A DNA stretch of 64,000 bases, taken from CBFIGX01 sp965662265. Its GTDB lineage: Bacteria > Bacteroidota > Bacteroidia > Flavobacteriales > UBA7430. The notes below the pieces were generated by a model, which did not search any database, had not been told where the DNA came from, and saw nothing but the letters and a program-made list of their open reading frames with translations. The translations under genes were made by a program, and so were the position numbers. This document shows, in pieces, positions 45,547 to 54,376 of the stretch (position 1 is the stretch's first letter; each line of letters opens with the position of its first letter). The stretch spans positions 1 to 64,000 of the forward strand of contig CBFIGX010000009.1 of NCBI GenBank assembly GCA_965662265.1, given 5' to 3'.

Positions 45547-47685
45547 ATGATCCCACAAGGACTTAAACAATCCATCGATTTAGGAGATGGAAGAACAATT
45601 GAATTAGAAACAGGCAAACTAGCTAAACAAGCACACGGCTCCGTAGTTGTTCGTATGGGAAAAACAATGCTCCTTGCGACAGTTGTATCTAGTTATGACG
45701 CAAAAGAGGGCGTAAACTTTCTTCCCCTTACCGTTGATTATCGCGAAAAATTTGCAGCTGATGGACGTTTCCCAGGAGGCTTTCTCAAAAGAGAAGCGCG
45801 CCCTTCCGACCAAGAAATTTTAGTTATGCGATTAGTGGACCGCGTATTACGCCCTCTATTCCCATCTGATTATCATGCGGAAACTCAATTGATGATTCAA
45901 TTAATGTCATATGATGAAAACTGTATGCCTGATGCACTTGCTGGTCTTGCTGCTTCCGCATGTTTATCCTTATCTGACATCCCATTTGAAGGGCCGATTT
46001 CCGAGGTGCGCGTTGCACGTTTAAATGGAAAATTTATAGTTAATCCTAATCCTGAACAATTAGAAGCTGCCGATATCGACCTGATGGTTGGTGCATCTAT
46101 GGACAGTGTAGCTATGGTAGAAGGTGAAATGGATGAAGTTAGTGAAGGTGAAATGATTGAAGCAATTAAGGTTGCTCATGAAGCCATAAAAGTACAATGT
46201 AAAGCACAGCTTGATTTAGCCAAAGCTTTTAAAGCTGCTGAAAAAAGAGAATATTGCCATGAAGAGCAAGATGACCTAGATCTTCTAGCTAAAGTAAAAG
46301 AGGCGTGCTATGACAAATGTTATCAAATTGCCAAAAGTGGCAACCCAGATAAGCAAGCCAGAAAAGAAGCTTTTACTGCTGTTAAAGAAGAGTTCTTAGC
46401 AACATTAAATAATGAGGATAAAGAAGAAAATTCATTCTTACTAGGGAAATATCTTAGTAAAGTAGAAAAAGAAGCTGTTAGAAATGTTGTACTTACTGAT
46501 GGAATTCGTCTTGATGGAAGATCAACCACTGATATTCGCCCAATATGGTCGGAAATTGATTATCTACCTAGCGTTCATGGCTCCGCTGTATTCACTAGAG
46601 GAGAAACTCAATCTTTATCTACTGTTACTTTGGGGACAGCATTAGATGTGAATAGAGTTGATAATGTGACTTTTCAAGGCTCAGAAAAATTCTACCTTCA
46701 CTACAACTTCCCACCATTCTCTACAGGAGAAGCTAGACCTATAAGAGGCGTTAGCCGAAGAGAAATTGGACATGGAAACCTTGCACAAAGAGCTTTAAAA
46801 GGAATGATTCCTAGTGACAACCCTTACACAATAAGAATAGTATCCGAGATCTTAGAGTCTAATGGCTCGTCGTCTATGGCTACTGTATGTGCTGGAACTC
46901 TTGCACTCATGGATGCCGGTGTGAAAATGACAAGACCTGTATCTGGAATTGCTATGGGCTTAATTACAAATGAAGAGACTGGTAAATTTGCAGTTCTTTC
47001 TGATATTTTAGGAGATGAAGATCACCTTGGTGATATGGACTTTAAAGTAACAGGTACTGAAAAAGGTATTACTGCATGCCAGATGGATATAAAAGTGAAA
47101 GGCTTATCATATGACATACTTACTCAAGCATTAGAGCAATCTAAAGCAGGAAGGATGCATATTTTAGAAGAAATTCTTAAGACTATAGATGCACCAAGAG
47201 AAGACCTCAAACCTCACGCTCCAAGAATCGAAATCCTAAAAGTTGCTAAAGATTCTATCGGTGCTATAATTGGCCCTGGAGGAAAAATTATTCAACAACT
47301 ACAACAAGATACGGATACTACTATCACGATAGAAGAAATTGATGGTTTCGGTAAAGTTGAAATTCTAGGGACTAACAAAGAAGGTATGGATGCCGCGATT
47401 TCTAAAATTAAAGAAATTGCATTTACACCTGAAGTTGGAGAAGAATATGATGGAAGAGTAAAGAACATTCAAGCCTATGGTGCTTTTGTGGAAATTGCTC
47501 CAGGAAAAGATGGACTATTACATATCTCTGAAATCGACTGGAAACGCATCAACAAAGTAGAAGATGTACTTAAAGTTGATGATGCTGTAAAAGTGAAAAT
47601 TATTGATGTTGATGCCAAAACTGGTAAAATGAAGTTCTCAAGAAAAGTGCTTCTTCCGAAACCAGAAAATAAACCAACAGAATAA
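45547..47685 (+). CDS. pnp: polyribonucleotide nucleotidyltransferase (PNPase)
   Basis: The 712-residue enzyme has two RNase PH domains (about 5-230 and 310-540, catalytic region LGDEDHLGDMDF near 495), a KH domain (GAIIGPGGKIIQQL near 575) and an S1 domain (YDGRVKNIQAYGAFVEI near 640). It degrades RNA 3' to 5' by phosphorolysis. It is followed by a strong terminator. Confidence 0.97.
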   Translation: MIPQGLKQSIDLGDGRTIELETGKLAKQAHGSVVVRMGKTMLLATVVSSYDAKEGVNFLPLTVDYREKFAADGRFPGGFLKREARPSDQEILVMRLVDRVLRPLFPSDYHAETQLMIQLMSYDENCMPDALAGLAASACLSLSDIPFEGPISEVRVARLNGKFIVNPNPEQLEAADIDLMVGASMDSVAMVEGEMDEVSEGEMIEAIKVAHEAIKVQCKAQLDLAKAFKAAEKREYCHEEQDDLDLLAKVKEACYDKCYQIAKSGNPDKQARKEAFTAVKEEFLATLNNEDKEENSFLLGKYLSKVEKEAVRNVVLTDGIRLDGRSTTDIRPIWSEIDYLPSVHGSAVFTRGETQSLSTVTLGTALDVNRVDNVTFQGSEKFYLHYNFPPFSTGEARPIRGVSRREIGHGNLAQRALKGMIPSDNPYTIRIVSEILESNGSSSMATVCAGTLALMDAGVKMTRPVSGIAMGLITNEETGKFAVLSDILGDEDHLGDMDFKVTGTEKGITACQMDIKVKGLSYDILTQALEQSKAGRMHILEEILKTIDAPREDLKPHAPRIEILKVAKDSIGAIIGPGGKIIQQLQQDTDTTITIEEIDGFGKVEILGTNKEGMDAAISKIKEIAFTPEVGEEYDGRVKNIQAYGAFVEIAPGKDGLLHISEIDWKRINKVEDVLKVDDAVKVKIIDVDAKTGKMKFSRKVLLPKPENKPTE

Positions 47686-47702
47686 TATAATAAGTAATAG
47701 AT

Positions 47703-47736
47703 AAAAAACCTCTCGTTTAGCGAGAGGTTTTTTTTT
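47703..47736 (+). terminator. intrinsic terminator after pnp
   Basis: CCTCTCG/CGAGAGG stem with a five-base loop, preceded by A6 and followed by T9. It starts about 18 bases past the stop. Confidence 0.92.
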
Positions 47737-47747
47737 ACCTTAATACA

Positions 47748-48359
47748 ATGAATCAAAATGTTTTTATCATAGCTATCACTGGAGCTAGCGGATCTGGTAA
47801 AACAAGCCTAGCAAAAGAATTACAAAAACTGTTAAATACTGAAAATGCAATCTTACTATCTCAGGATTCATACTATAAAGATCTAAGCCATCTTTCAATG
47901 GACCAGAGGGAAATTACAAATTTTGACCATCCAAACTCTGTAGACTTCGATGAACTTATTTATAATATTAATTGTTTAGAAAAAGGTCAGTCTATAAAAA
48001 TCCCATCTTACGATTTTTCTCAACATTGCAGAAAAAACAATTCTCAACTTCACGCCCCAAAGCCGGTCATTATCGTTGAGGGAACTCTTATTCTTAACAA
48101 TAAAAAACTTAGAAAATTAATAAATCTCAGTATTTTCCTAGATGTAGATCAGGACATTTGTCTCAGTAGAAGAATTCAAAGAGATACAAAGGAAAGAGGG
48201 AGAACTGAAAAAAGCGTAATCAAACAATATCAATCTACAGTTTTACCTATGTATAATAAATACATTACTCCATCAAAGAAGCACGCAAATCATGTATATC
48301 AAAATGATGAACTAAAAGTAATTGCTATTAGTTTACTTAAATTAATAAATACGTATTAG
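47748..48359 (+). CDS. udk: uridine kinase
   Basis: The 203-residue protein has the P-loop GASGSGKT (12-19), QDSYYKDL near 41, NFDHPNSVDFDEL near 59 and DVDQDICLSRRIQRD with the lid arginines. It phosphorylates uridine and cytidine with GTP or ATP in pyrimidine salvage. It starts 12 bases after the pnp terminator. Confidence 0.93.
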   Translation: MNQNVFIIAITGASGSGKTSLAKELQKLLNTENAILLSQDSYYKDLSHLSMDQREITNFDHPNSVDFDELIYNINCLEKGQSIKIPSYDFSQHCRKNNSQLHAPKPVIIVEGTLILNNKKLRKLINLSIFLDVDQDICLSRRIQRDTKERGRTEKSVIKQYQSTVLPMYNKYITPSKKHANHVYQNDELKVIAISLLKLINTY

Positions 48360-48531
48360 AAAAAATATTTTTCTATACGTAGAACAAACAAAATAATTTC
48401 AAAATATAAACAACAATAAAATTTAAAAATCATGTTGTTAAATAGAATATTTAAAAAAAACATATCATAAATGTAACCTTGATTACATTTTTAACGTATA
48501 TAAACCAATAATTAACTAAAACCCGACGCTT

Positions 48532-49395
48532 ATGCGCCAACTAAAGATTACCAAACAGGTAACCAATCGAGAAACTGCTTCTCTAGATAAGTACCTCCAA
48601 GAAATTGGCAAAGTAGATTTAATTACTGCCGAAGAAGAGGTTGAGTTGGCTCAACGAATAAGAGAAGGTGATCAAATTGCATTAGAAAAACTGACTAAAG
48701 CTAACCTTCGATTTGTTGTGTCAGTTGCTAAACAATATCAAAACCAAGGTTTATCATTACCAGACTTAATTAATGAAGGTAATTTAGGTCTTATTAAAGC
48801 CGCTCAGCGTTTCGATGAAACACGCGGATTTAAATTCATATCATACGCCGTATGGTGGATTCGTCAATCAATCCTTCAAGCTTTGGCAGAACAATCCCGT
48901 ATAGTTCGTCTTCCATTGAACAAAATAGGCTCTATTAATAAAATTAATAAAGCTTATGCATCAATCGAGCAAGAGGAAGAGCGTGCTCCTTCAGCTTCAG
49001 AAATTGCTACCTTTTTAGATATGAGCGAATCTGATGTTAAAGAATCGCAAAGAAACTCTGGTAGACACGTATCTATGGACGCTCCTTTAGTTGAAGGTGA
49101 GGATTCTAACCTATATGACGTTCTACGCTCAGGAGAAAGCCCAAACCCAGATAAAGAGTTATTAAATGCCTCTTTAAGCATAGAAATTGAAAGAGCATTA
49201 GAAACTCTAACACCAAGAGAGGCAGATGTTATTCGCCTTTATTTTGGATTAGAAGGGAAACAATCTCTTACCCTAGAAGAGATAGGAGAACGTTTTGATT
49301 TAACTCGTGAAAGAGTTCGACAAATTAAAGAAAAGGCCATAAGAAGACTAAAACACGCCTCTAGAAGTAAAATTCTTAAAACATACTTAGGATAA
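48532..49395 (+). CDS. rpoD: primary RNA polymerase sigma factor (Bacteroidota RpoD/SigA)
   Basis: The 287-residue sigma-70 has region 1.2 (SLDKYLQEIG), region 2 (NLRFVVSVAKQYQNQGLSLPDLINEGNLGLIKA, split across 2.1-2.2, then KFISYAVWWIRQSI), region 3 and region 4 (LTLEEIGERFDLTRERVRQI). Region 1.1 is missing, as in all Bacteroidota primary sigmas, which read the TTTG / TAnnTTTG promoter. The 172-base upstream gap is A/T-rich with a weak hairpin at 48469-48490 that may end the udk transcript. Confidence 0.96.
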   Translation: MRQLKITKQVTNRETASLDKYLQEIGKVDLITAEEEVELAQRIREGDQIALEKLTKANLRFVVSVAKQYQNQGLSLPDLINEGNLGLIKAAQRFDETRGFKFISYAVWWIRQSILQALAEQSRIVRLPLNKIGSINKINKAYASIEQEEERAPSASEIATFLDMSESDVKESQRNSGRHVSMDAPLVEGEDSNLYDVLRSGESPNPDKELLNASLSIEIERALETLTPREADVIRLYFGLEGKQSLTLEEIGERFDLTRERVRQIKEKAIRRLKHASRSKILKTYLG

Positions 49396-49421
49396 GAAGG
49401 CATATGCCTTCTTTTTTTTTT
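49394..49421 (+). terminator. intrinsic terminator overlapping the rpoD stop codon
   Basis: A 20-base perfect palindrome (AAGAAGGCATATGCCTTCTT, 49394-49413) begins inside the TAA stop and runs into T10. Confidence 0.88.
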
Positions 49422-49435
49422 CAAATAATAAAACT

Positions 49436-50086
49436 ATGTCACATAAAATTGCCCCTTCTGTACTTGCCGCAGATTTCGCAAACATCCAACGCGATTTTGA
49501 GATGATTAATAACAGTGAAGCAGATTGGTTTCACATCGATATTATGGATGGCGTATTTGTTCCAAACATCTCTTTTGGAATGCCAGTAATGGCAGCAATG
49601 AAAAAACACGCTCAAAAGCCTCTGGATGTCCATTTAATGATTGTCAATCCAGATCAATACATCAGTACCTTTAAAAAAATTGGAGCAGATATTCTAACTG
49701 TACATTACGAAGCATGCCCACACCTTCATAGAACCATACAAGCTATAAAAAATGAAGATATGAAAGCTGGTGTTGCTTTAAACCCGCATACACCTGTACA
49801 TTTATTGTCAGATATTATTAAAGACATAGACCTTGTGTGTATTATGTCTGTAAACCCAGGGTTTGGGGGACAGTCATTCATAGAAAATACATTCGACAAA
49901 GTAAAAGAACTTAAATCACTAATAATTAATAAAGGTGCTAATACCTTAATTGAAATTGATGGCGGTGTAAATAGTCATAATGCGAGATCTTTAATTAATG
50001 CAGGTGCAGATGTATTAGTTGCCGGAAGTTTTGTGTTTAAATCTGAAAACCCCATTAATACAATAAAAAATCTAAAAGGAATTTAA
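49436..50086 (+). CDS. rpe: ribulose-phosphate 3-epimerase
   Basis: The 216-residue TIM barrel has IAPSVLAADFANI, FHIDIMDGVFVPNISFG, DVHLMI, MSVNPGFGGQSF and EIDGGVN, covering the metal-binding His and Asp residues. It interconverts ribulose 5-phosphate and xylulose 5-phosphate in the pentose phosphate pathway. It starts 15 bases after the rpoD terminator. Confidence 0.96.
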   Translation: MSHKIAPSVLAADFANIQRDFEMINNSEADWFHIDIMDGVFVPNISFGMPVMAAMKKHAQKPLDVHLMIVNPDQYISTFKKIGADILTVHYEACPHLHRTIQAIKNEDMKAGVALNPHTPVHLLSDIIKDIDLVCIMSVNPGFGGQSFIENTFDKVKELKSLIINKGANTLIEIDGGVNSHNARSLINAGADVLVAGSFVFKSENPINTIKNLKGI

Positions 50087-50132
50087 ATCAAGTTTGAATG
50101 AAATATCAAAGGTTTATAAACCGGGTTAAAAA

Positions 50133-50158
50133 AAAAGAACGCTTAATAGCGTTCTTTT
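50133..50158. terminator. bidirectional terminator between convergent genes
   Basis: An 11-bp perfect stem (AAAAGAACGCT with its complement, TAAT loop) with A and T flanks, suited to ending both rpe and the minus-strand gene at 50242. The rest of this 155-base gap holds a 12-base palindrome (50111-50122) and a C7 run (50174-50180) with no assigned role. Confidence 0.8.
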
Positions 50159-50241
50159 CATTGATATTCCAATCCCCCCCAGGATATGAAATCGTTGTTG
50201 AATAACAACACTTGTAAATACACAAATACCATGCCAAAGTA

Positions 50242-51438
50242 TCAACTTACATACTTTTTTAAATATAAATAATTATTGGTCAGTTGTTTGTTCTCGCAAA
50301 TAGTAGCTCTTGGTAAAATATTATCTGGATCATCACCGAATAAGCATGGCATAATAGTATCTAGCAAATCCTTACCAAAATTTATTGAGGCATCCTTCGG
50401 TAATTCACATGGAAGGTTGTCAACCGCCATAACAGTAATTACATCTGATTTATCAAATATATCTTCTTTCTCGGTTTGTGGATGATAACCGTAAAGTGGA
50501 TCTTCAATAGTAGAAGGTCTAATAGTCGATGCAACAGGACCATCTATATCACAAGAGACATCAGCAATGGTTCTAATTTTAAACTCAGGCAACTTTGCAT
50601 CATCTCTGGTAAATAAAAAAGGTGAATCTGCTGCATAATAATGCCCTGCAATAAATATATCGGCGTGCTTTGCATAAGTCATAAAAACTGACTTATATGC
50701 TTTGGGATTTGCGTAAAAGTCAGGTAATGAAGATTCTGATCTATCTTTGCGACAATTAAAGTCTAAAGAACTTAAGTTTACAAAAACAGGCTCATTAATA
50801 TTTTGAGCTGTAAAAACTTCTTTCGAAACTTGTTTTATTCCAATGGTGTTGATAAGCTCCATAATGCCTTTACCTACCCTGCCATTTCCTGTAGTAATTA
50901 ACTTGATAGGGGGCAACACTATATTCTTCAATTCGGACTCCATTTCTGCTCTATCAGCACATAAATATGCAGGCTTCAAAGCAAAAGAACCAGTTCGCTT
51001 ACCATAGGCTAAAAACGCGTTATATGCTCCAACAATACCAGCATACCTTCCAAATCCAATCAAACGTTTGCCTGAAATATCTGTCAACGTTTCGTAATCA
51101 ATCATTCGAATACCCAATTCTAGCATTTTAATGAGCAAATCTCTATTATATGGCTGCTCTTTAATAGTATGAGAGAAAAAGAAATATGTCTTCTTAGGAA
51201 TTAAATCGCCTTTAGGAACTTCTTTAACACCAAGTAAAACATCGCAATCTGTCAAATCTTCTTTAAGCGTAACACCTAAGGCTTCATATTCATGATCTTT
51301 AAAACATCGTATTTGACTAGGCTGCACTGATAGTTTTACCTCAGGATACTGTTGCTTTAACATTACGCATTGTTGTGGGCTAAATGGCACACGCTTATCA
51401 GGAGGATTCTTCCCTTCTCTTAGTATTCCAATCTTCAT
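50242..51438 (-). CDS. saccharopine dehydrogenase / alanine dehydrogenase-like NAD(P)-dependent oxidoreductase
   Basis: I start at the ATG at 51438 (MKIGILREGKNPPDKRVPFSP), which matches the family's N-terminus; the longer TTG reading begins within a promoter motif. The 398-residue protein has the AlaDH/PNT-type N-terminal domain (RVPFSPQQC, VLLGVKEVP) and a Rossmann part with ITTGNGRVGKGIMELI. The pattern fits the LYS1-like, lysine-forming saccharopine dehydrogenases. The true substrate is unproven, because no other lysine pathway gene is adjacent. Confidence 0.78.
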   Translation of the reverse strand: MKIGILREGKNPPDKRVPFSPQQCVMLKQQYPEVKLSVQPSQIRCFKDHEYEALGVTLKEDLTDCDVLLGVKEVPKGDLIPKKTYFFFSHTIKEQPYNRDLLIKMLELGIRMIDYETLTDISGKRLIGFGRYAGIVGAYNAFLAYGKRTGSFALKPAYLCADRAEMESELKNIVLPPIKLITTGNGRVGKGIMELINTIGIKQVSKEVFTAQNINEPVFVNLSSLDFNCRKDRSESSLPDFYANPKAYKSVFMTYAKHADIFIAGHYYAADSPFLFTRDDAKLPEFKIRTIADVSCDIDGPVASTIRPSTIEDPLYGYHPQTEKEDIFDKSDVITVMAVDNLPCELPKDASINFGKDLLDTIMPCLFGDDPDNILPRATICENKQLTNNYLYLKKYVS

Positions 51439-51462
51439 CTTGCATTTAGTGTTTTTGCTTTT

Positions 51463-51470
51463 CAAAAATA
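51463..51470 (-). promoter_or_regulatory. -7 promoter motif for the saccharopine dehydrogenase-like gene
   Basis: The minus strand reads TATTTTTG, fitting TAnnTTTG, 24 bases before the ATG at 51438. Its TTG is the codon an automatic caller would take as an earlier start. Confidence 0.5.
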
Positions 51471-51594
51471 ATAAATGTTATTCTAGTAGCTCATATATAA
51501 ATAAGAGAATAACACCAATTAAAAAGTACATCAAATGGACAAGTTGTATTAAAATGAAATTCGTGGATATTTAAAAAGGTTAGAGCTATTATTC

Positions 51595-51602
51595 TATCTT
51601 TG
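51595..51602 (+). promoter_or_regulatory. -7 promoter motif for ssrA
   Basis: TATCTTTG, fitting TAnnTTTG, 20 bases upstream of the mature 5' end of tmRNA. Confidence 0.55.
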
Positions 51603-51622
51603 TTGCAGTTCTTTTACTTTAT

Positions 51623-51993
51623 GGGGATGACTGGCTTTGACAGCGAGATGAATAGGACTGTAAGCATGTCGAGCATGGTGAGATGGCTCGTAAATATCAA
51701 ATTCACATTTTTTTAAACGGCGAGTCTAACTACGCTTTAGCTGCCTAATCTAGGATTAGTCAAGCTTTTGCTCTGCGGATAGATGAAGGTTTATCGCTTC
51801 CATCCCACCGAGCATCAGAAAAAGGATGAACTAGCAACTAAGAAGCCTTGGCTTAGAAGCGAAATTAAAAGGATAAGGCTAGGCTTTAGGAATGTATACT
51901 TCCCGGCCTTTCACGAAAATTAATAGTATACTAAACATGTAGAAAGCTTTCAGATTCCTTGTTTGGACCAGGGTTCGATTCCCTGCATCTCCA
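51623..51993 (+). ncRNA. ssrA: transfer-messenger RNA (one-piece tmRNA)
   Basis: The 5' end GGGGATGACTGGCTTTGACAG and the 3' T-arm GGGTTCGATTCCCTGCATCTCC pair as the tRNA-like acceptor. The tag frame at 51719-51748 encodes GESNYALAA followed by TAA, the Bacteroidota-type degradation tag. The encoded end is A-CA, so the CCA is probably added after processing. tmRNA with SmpB releases stalled ribosomes. The adjacent terminator follows within two bases. Confidence 0.95.
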
Positions 51994-51994
51994 C

Positions 51995-52029
51995 AAAAAG
52001 GCAACGACCTAGGTCGTTGCCTTTTTTTT
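51995..52029 (+). terminator. intrinsic terminator after ssrA
   Basis: A 22-base perfect palindrome (52000-52021), with A5 before and T8 after. Confidence 0.93.
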
Positions 52030-52083
52030 ATAATTTTAGCCACAAAACAGAATTTACACATTAGCTATTAAAAAAAACTATAC

Positions 52084-52091
52084 TATTTTTG
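52084..52091 (+). promoter_or_regulatory. -7 promoter motif abutting the U32 gene start
   Basis: TATTTTTG, fitting TAnnTTTG, ends four bases before the ATG at 52096. A transcript start at the usual distance would fall on or next to the A of the ATG, so the mRNA may be leaderless. Confidence 0.45.
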
Positions 52092-52095
52092 CAAA

Positions 52096-53337
52096 ATGAA
52101 AAATGAGAAAAGAATTGAGTTAATGGCACCTGCTGGCAACTTTGCTGCTATGCAAGCTGCGATAAATGCCGGTGCAGATTCTGTATATTTTGGTGTAGAA
52201 CAACTTAACATGCGAGCAAGGGCAAGTATAAACTTTACCCTTGATGACCTAGATGAAATTGTATCTAGGTGTAAACCTAAGAATGTTCGCACCTACATCA
52301 CTCTTAACACAATAGTTTACAACCATGATTTAAGTGTAATGAAGCGCGTTGTAAACAAAGCCAAAGAAGCTGGTATCACTGCAATAATTGCCTCAGATCA
52401 ATCCGTAATTGGTTATGCACATTCTATTGGTTTAGAAGTACATATTTCTACACAGTTGAATGTTACCAATATAGAAACTGTACGTTTTTACTCTCATTTT
52501 GCCGATGTTATGGTATTATCTAGAGAGCTAAGTCTTCGACAGATGAAAGAAATTTGCAATGCTGTAAAAAAAGAGCAAATCACGGGACCATCTGGAAACC
52601 TAGTTGAAATTGAAGTATTCGGACACGGAGCTTTATGCATGGCTGTATCAGGAAAATGTTACCTTAGTTTACACTCTAATAATGCTTCTGCAAACCGTGG
52701 TGCTTGCGTTCAAAACTGTCGCAGACAATATAAGGTCATTGATGTAGAAGATGGCAATGAATTATTGATAGATAACGAATATATCATGTCGCCGAAAGAT
52801 CTTTGCACACTCGACTTTTTAGACCAACTTATAGATACAGGTGTTCAAGTGTTAAAAATTGAAGGGCGTGGAAAAGGTGCAGATTATGTAGACACTACCG
52901 TAGAAACATATAGAGAAGCCATTGACGCCTATTATGAAGGCACCTATACTACTGAAAAAGTGGAAAATTGGATGAAAAAACTACGAACTGTTTTTAATAG
53001 AGATTTTTGGCCTGGATATTATCTTGGGCAAAAAATGGGAGAATGGACTGATGGTCCGGGGTCAAAAGCTCCTCAGAAGAAGTTGTATCTTGGTAAAGGA
53101 TCACACTACTACCCAAAAGCCAAATGTGCTGAATTTAAAATTGAATCTCACACTTTAAAAATAGGTGACGACATTTTAGTTATTGGGCCAACTACAGGTA
53201 TTGTAAAACATAAAGTTACTGAAATGAGGGTAAATGACAAACCAGTAAATGAAGCTAAGAAAGGTGACGACTGTACTTTCATCTTAGAGGACAAAATTCG
53301 CCCTTCCGATAAATTATTTAAAATGATTGACAGTTAA
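52096..53337 (+). CDS. U32 family protein, RlhA/TrhP-type RNA hydroxylation enzyme
   Basis: The 413-residue protein matches the U32 family: ELMAPAGNFAAMQAAINAG at the start, VYFGVEQLNMRA, VHISTQLNVTN, FGHGALCMAVSGKCYLS and NRGACVQNCRRQY with the conserved cysteines, then a C-terminal beta-barrel part. Members formerly called collagenases hydroxylate RNA (TrhP on tRNA uridine 34, RlhA on 23S rRNA), using prephenate-derived chemistry and iron-sulfur functions. The length fits TrhP. A ferredoxin gene follows with no gap. Confidence 0.85.
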   Translation: MKNEKRIELMAPAGNFAAMQAAINAGADSVYFGVEQLNMRARASINFTLDDLDEIVSRCKPKNVRTYITLNTIVYNHDLSVMKRVVNKAKEAGITAIIASDQSVIGYAHSIGLEVHISTQLNVTNIETVRFYSHFADVMVLSRELSLRQMKEICNAVKKEQITGPSGNLVEIEVFGHGALCMAVSGKCYLSLHSNNASANRGACVQNCRRQYKVIDVEDGNELLIDNEYIMSPKDLCTLDFLDQLIDTGVQVLKIEGRGKGADYVDTTVETYREAIDAYYEGTYTTEKVENWMKKLRTVFNRDFWPGYYLGQKMGEWTDGPGSKAPQKKLYLGKGSHYYPKAKCAEFKIESHTLKIGDDILVIGPTTGIVKHKVTEMRVNDKPVNEAKKGDDCTFILEDKIRPSDKLFKMIDS

Positions 53338-53565
53338 ATGGTCATTATTACCCAACAAAGAGATAAATGCATTGGCTGCAACTACTGTGTAGAGTTGGCT
53401 TTTGACCGTTGGCGTATGTCAAAGAAAGATGGCAAATGCACACTTATAGGCGGGAAAAATAAAAAAGGTTTTTACACTGTTAAAGTAGGTGACGAAGAAC
53501 TAGAAGAGAACCTAAAAGCTGCAGATGCATGTCCTGTAAATATAATTAAAGTAAGTAAAATTTAA
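53338..53565 (+). CDS. single-cluster ferredoxin
   Basis: A 75-residue protein with CIGCNYC (Cys11, Cys14, Cys17) and a distant CP (Cys65), the ligand set of one [4Fe-4S] cluster; Cys34 is extra. Its ATG immediately follows the stop of the U32 gene with zero gap, so the two are surely cotranscribed. A role as electron carrier or cluster donor for the U32 enzyme is inferred from position. Confidence 0.87.
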   Translation: MVIITQQRDKCIGCNYCVELAFDRWRMSKKDGKCTLIGGKNKKGFYTVKVGDEELEENLKAADACPVNIIKVSKI

Positions 53566-53587
53566 TTTTTAATTCTATTGGGGCAAA

Positions 53588-54313
53588 TCAATCATTTTCG
53601 GAAGCTTTCTTTATAATATTGGAAGTAGCCACTCTTAAGCTTTCTTCGGATATGAATCCTGAATGACGCCAAACCTCACTTCCCTTGTAAAATAAAATAA
53701 GTGTTGGAACAGCTTTAATATTGTAATATTGAGATAAATCTTCTGCTCTATCTATGTCGACACGAATAATATCTGAGGTTGATATTTTCTCAAAGTTATT
53801 TAAAATTGGGATCATCTTTTTACAAGGCACACACCATTGAGTGTAAAAGTTAGCTAAGACAAACTTCTTTTTAACAATTATGTCATCAAACTCGGTAAGA
53901 CTTAAAAATTGGTCTTCACTATCATCAATAGAGCTGTGCTTTTCTATAGGTAATTTAGCTTTTTGCCAAGCCGAAATCCCTCCTATTAAATTATATACTT
54001 GGTGCTGCCCTTGTTTAAGTAATTGTTCTGCTGCTTTTGAACTTCTACCACCGCTCCTACAATACACAAATACGGGTTTATCCTTTTGAATGAGTTTAAT
54101 TTTATTTGAAAAATCCGAATCATAATAATCAACAATACTGGCATCAGAAATAATACCAGAACGAGTTTCCTTTTGTGTTCTTACATCCAAAATAATTCCA
54201 TCAACAGATTGAATTACTTCTTGAAATGAAGTGGCATTTAAATGAATCACATCTTGTGCCTGTACAAAAAGTGATAAAAAAACTAAAAAAGAGCAAATAA
54301 CAGATTTCATCAA
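53588..54313 (-). CDS. exported rhodanese-thioredoxin fusion protein
   Basis: The 241-residue product has a signal peptide ending FVQAQ, a rhodanese domain with active-site Cys85 in CRSGGRSS, and a thioredoxin domain with WCVPC (160-164). Location is predicted periplasmic. A sulfur-transfer or disulfide-reducing role is expected from the families; the partner is unknown. It is convergent with the ferredoxin gene, 22 bases away. Confidence 0.87.
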   Translation of the reverse strand: MMKSVICSFLVFLSLFVQAQDVIHLNATSFQEVIQSVDGIILDVRTQKETRSGIISDASIVDYYDSDFSNKIKLIQKDKPVFVYCRSGGRSSKAAEQLLKQGQHQVYNLIGGISAWQKAKLPIEKHSSIDDSEDQFLSLTEFDDIIVKKKFVLANFYTQWCVPCKKMIPILNNFEKISTSDIIRVDIDRAEDLSQYYNIKAVPTLILFYKGSEVWRHSGFISEESLRVATSNIIKKASEND

Positions 54314-54347
54314 TAAAGCGTTTTATTAGTGTAACAAATTGTTTTAG

Positions 54348-54355
54348 CAAAGATA
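54348..54355 (-). promoter_or_regulatory. -7 promoter motif for the rhodanese-thioredoxin gene
   Basis: The minus strand reads TATCTTTG, fitting TAnnTTTG, about 34 bases before the ATG at 54313. Confidence 0.45.
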
Positions 54356-54376
54356 TATATAGGTCGTCAATTACTA

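Noticed and set aside
48469..48490. Hairpin AAATGTAA / TTACATTT upstream of rpoD
   Set aside because: The stem is short and A/T-only apart from two pairs; it could be a weak udk terminator but is not strong enough to call.
50174..50180. C7 run between rpe and the convergent dehydrogenase gene as another phase-variable site
   Set aside because: It is not near a start codon or a -7 motif and lies downstream of both genes, so no switching role is supported.
51439..51465. Upstream TTG start for the saccharopine dehydrogenase-like gene
   Set aside because: The TTG lies in a TAnnTTTG motif, and the family N-terminus begins at the ATG at 51438.
51879..52061. Minus-strand open frame of 60 codons
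   Set aside because: It covers the 3' half of ssrA and its terminator and has no coding signs.
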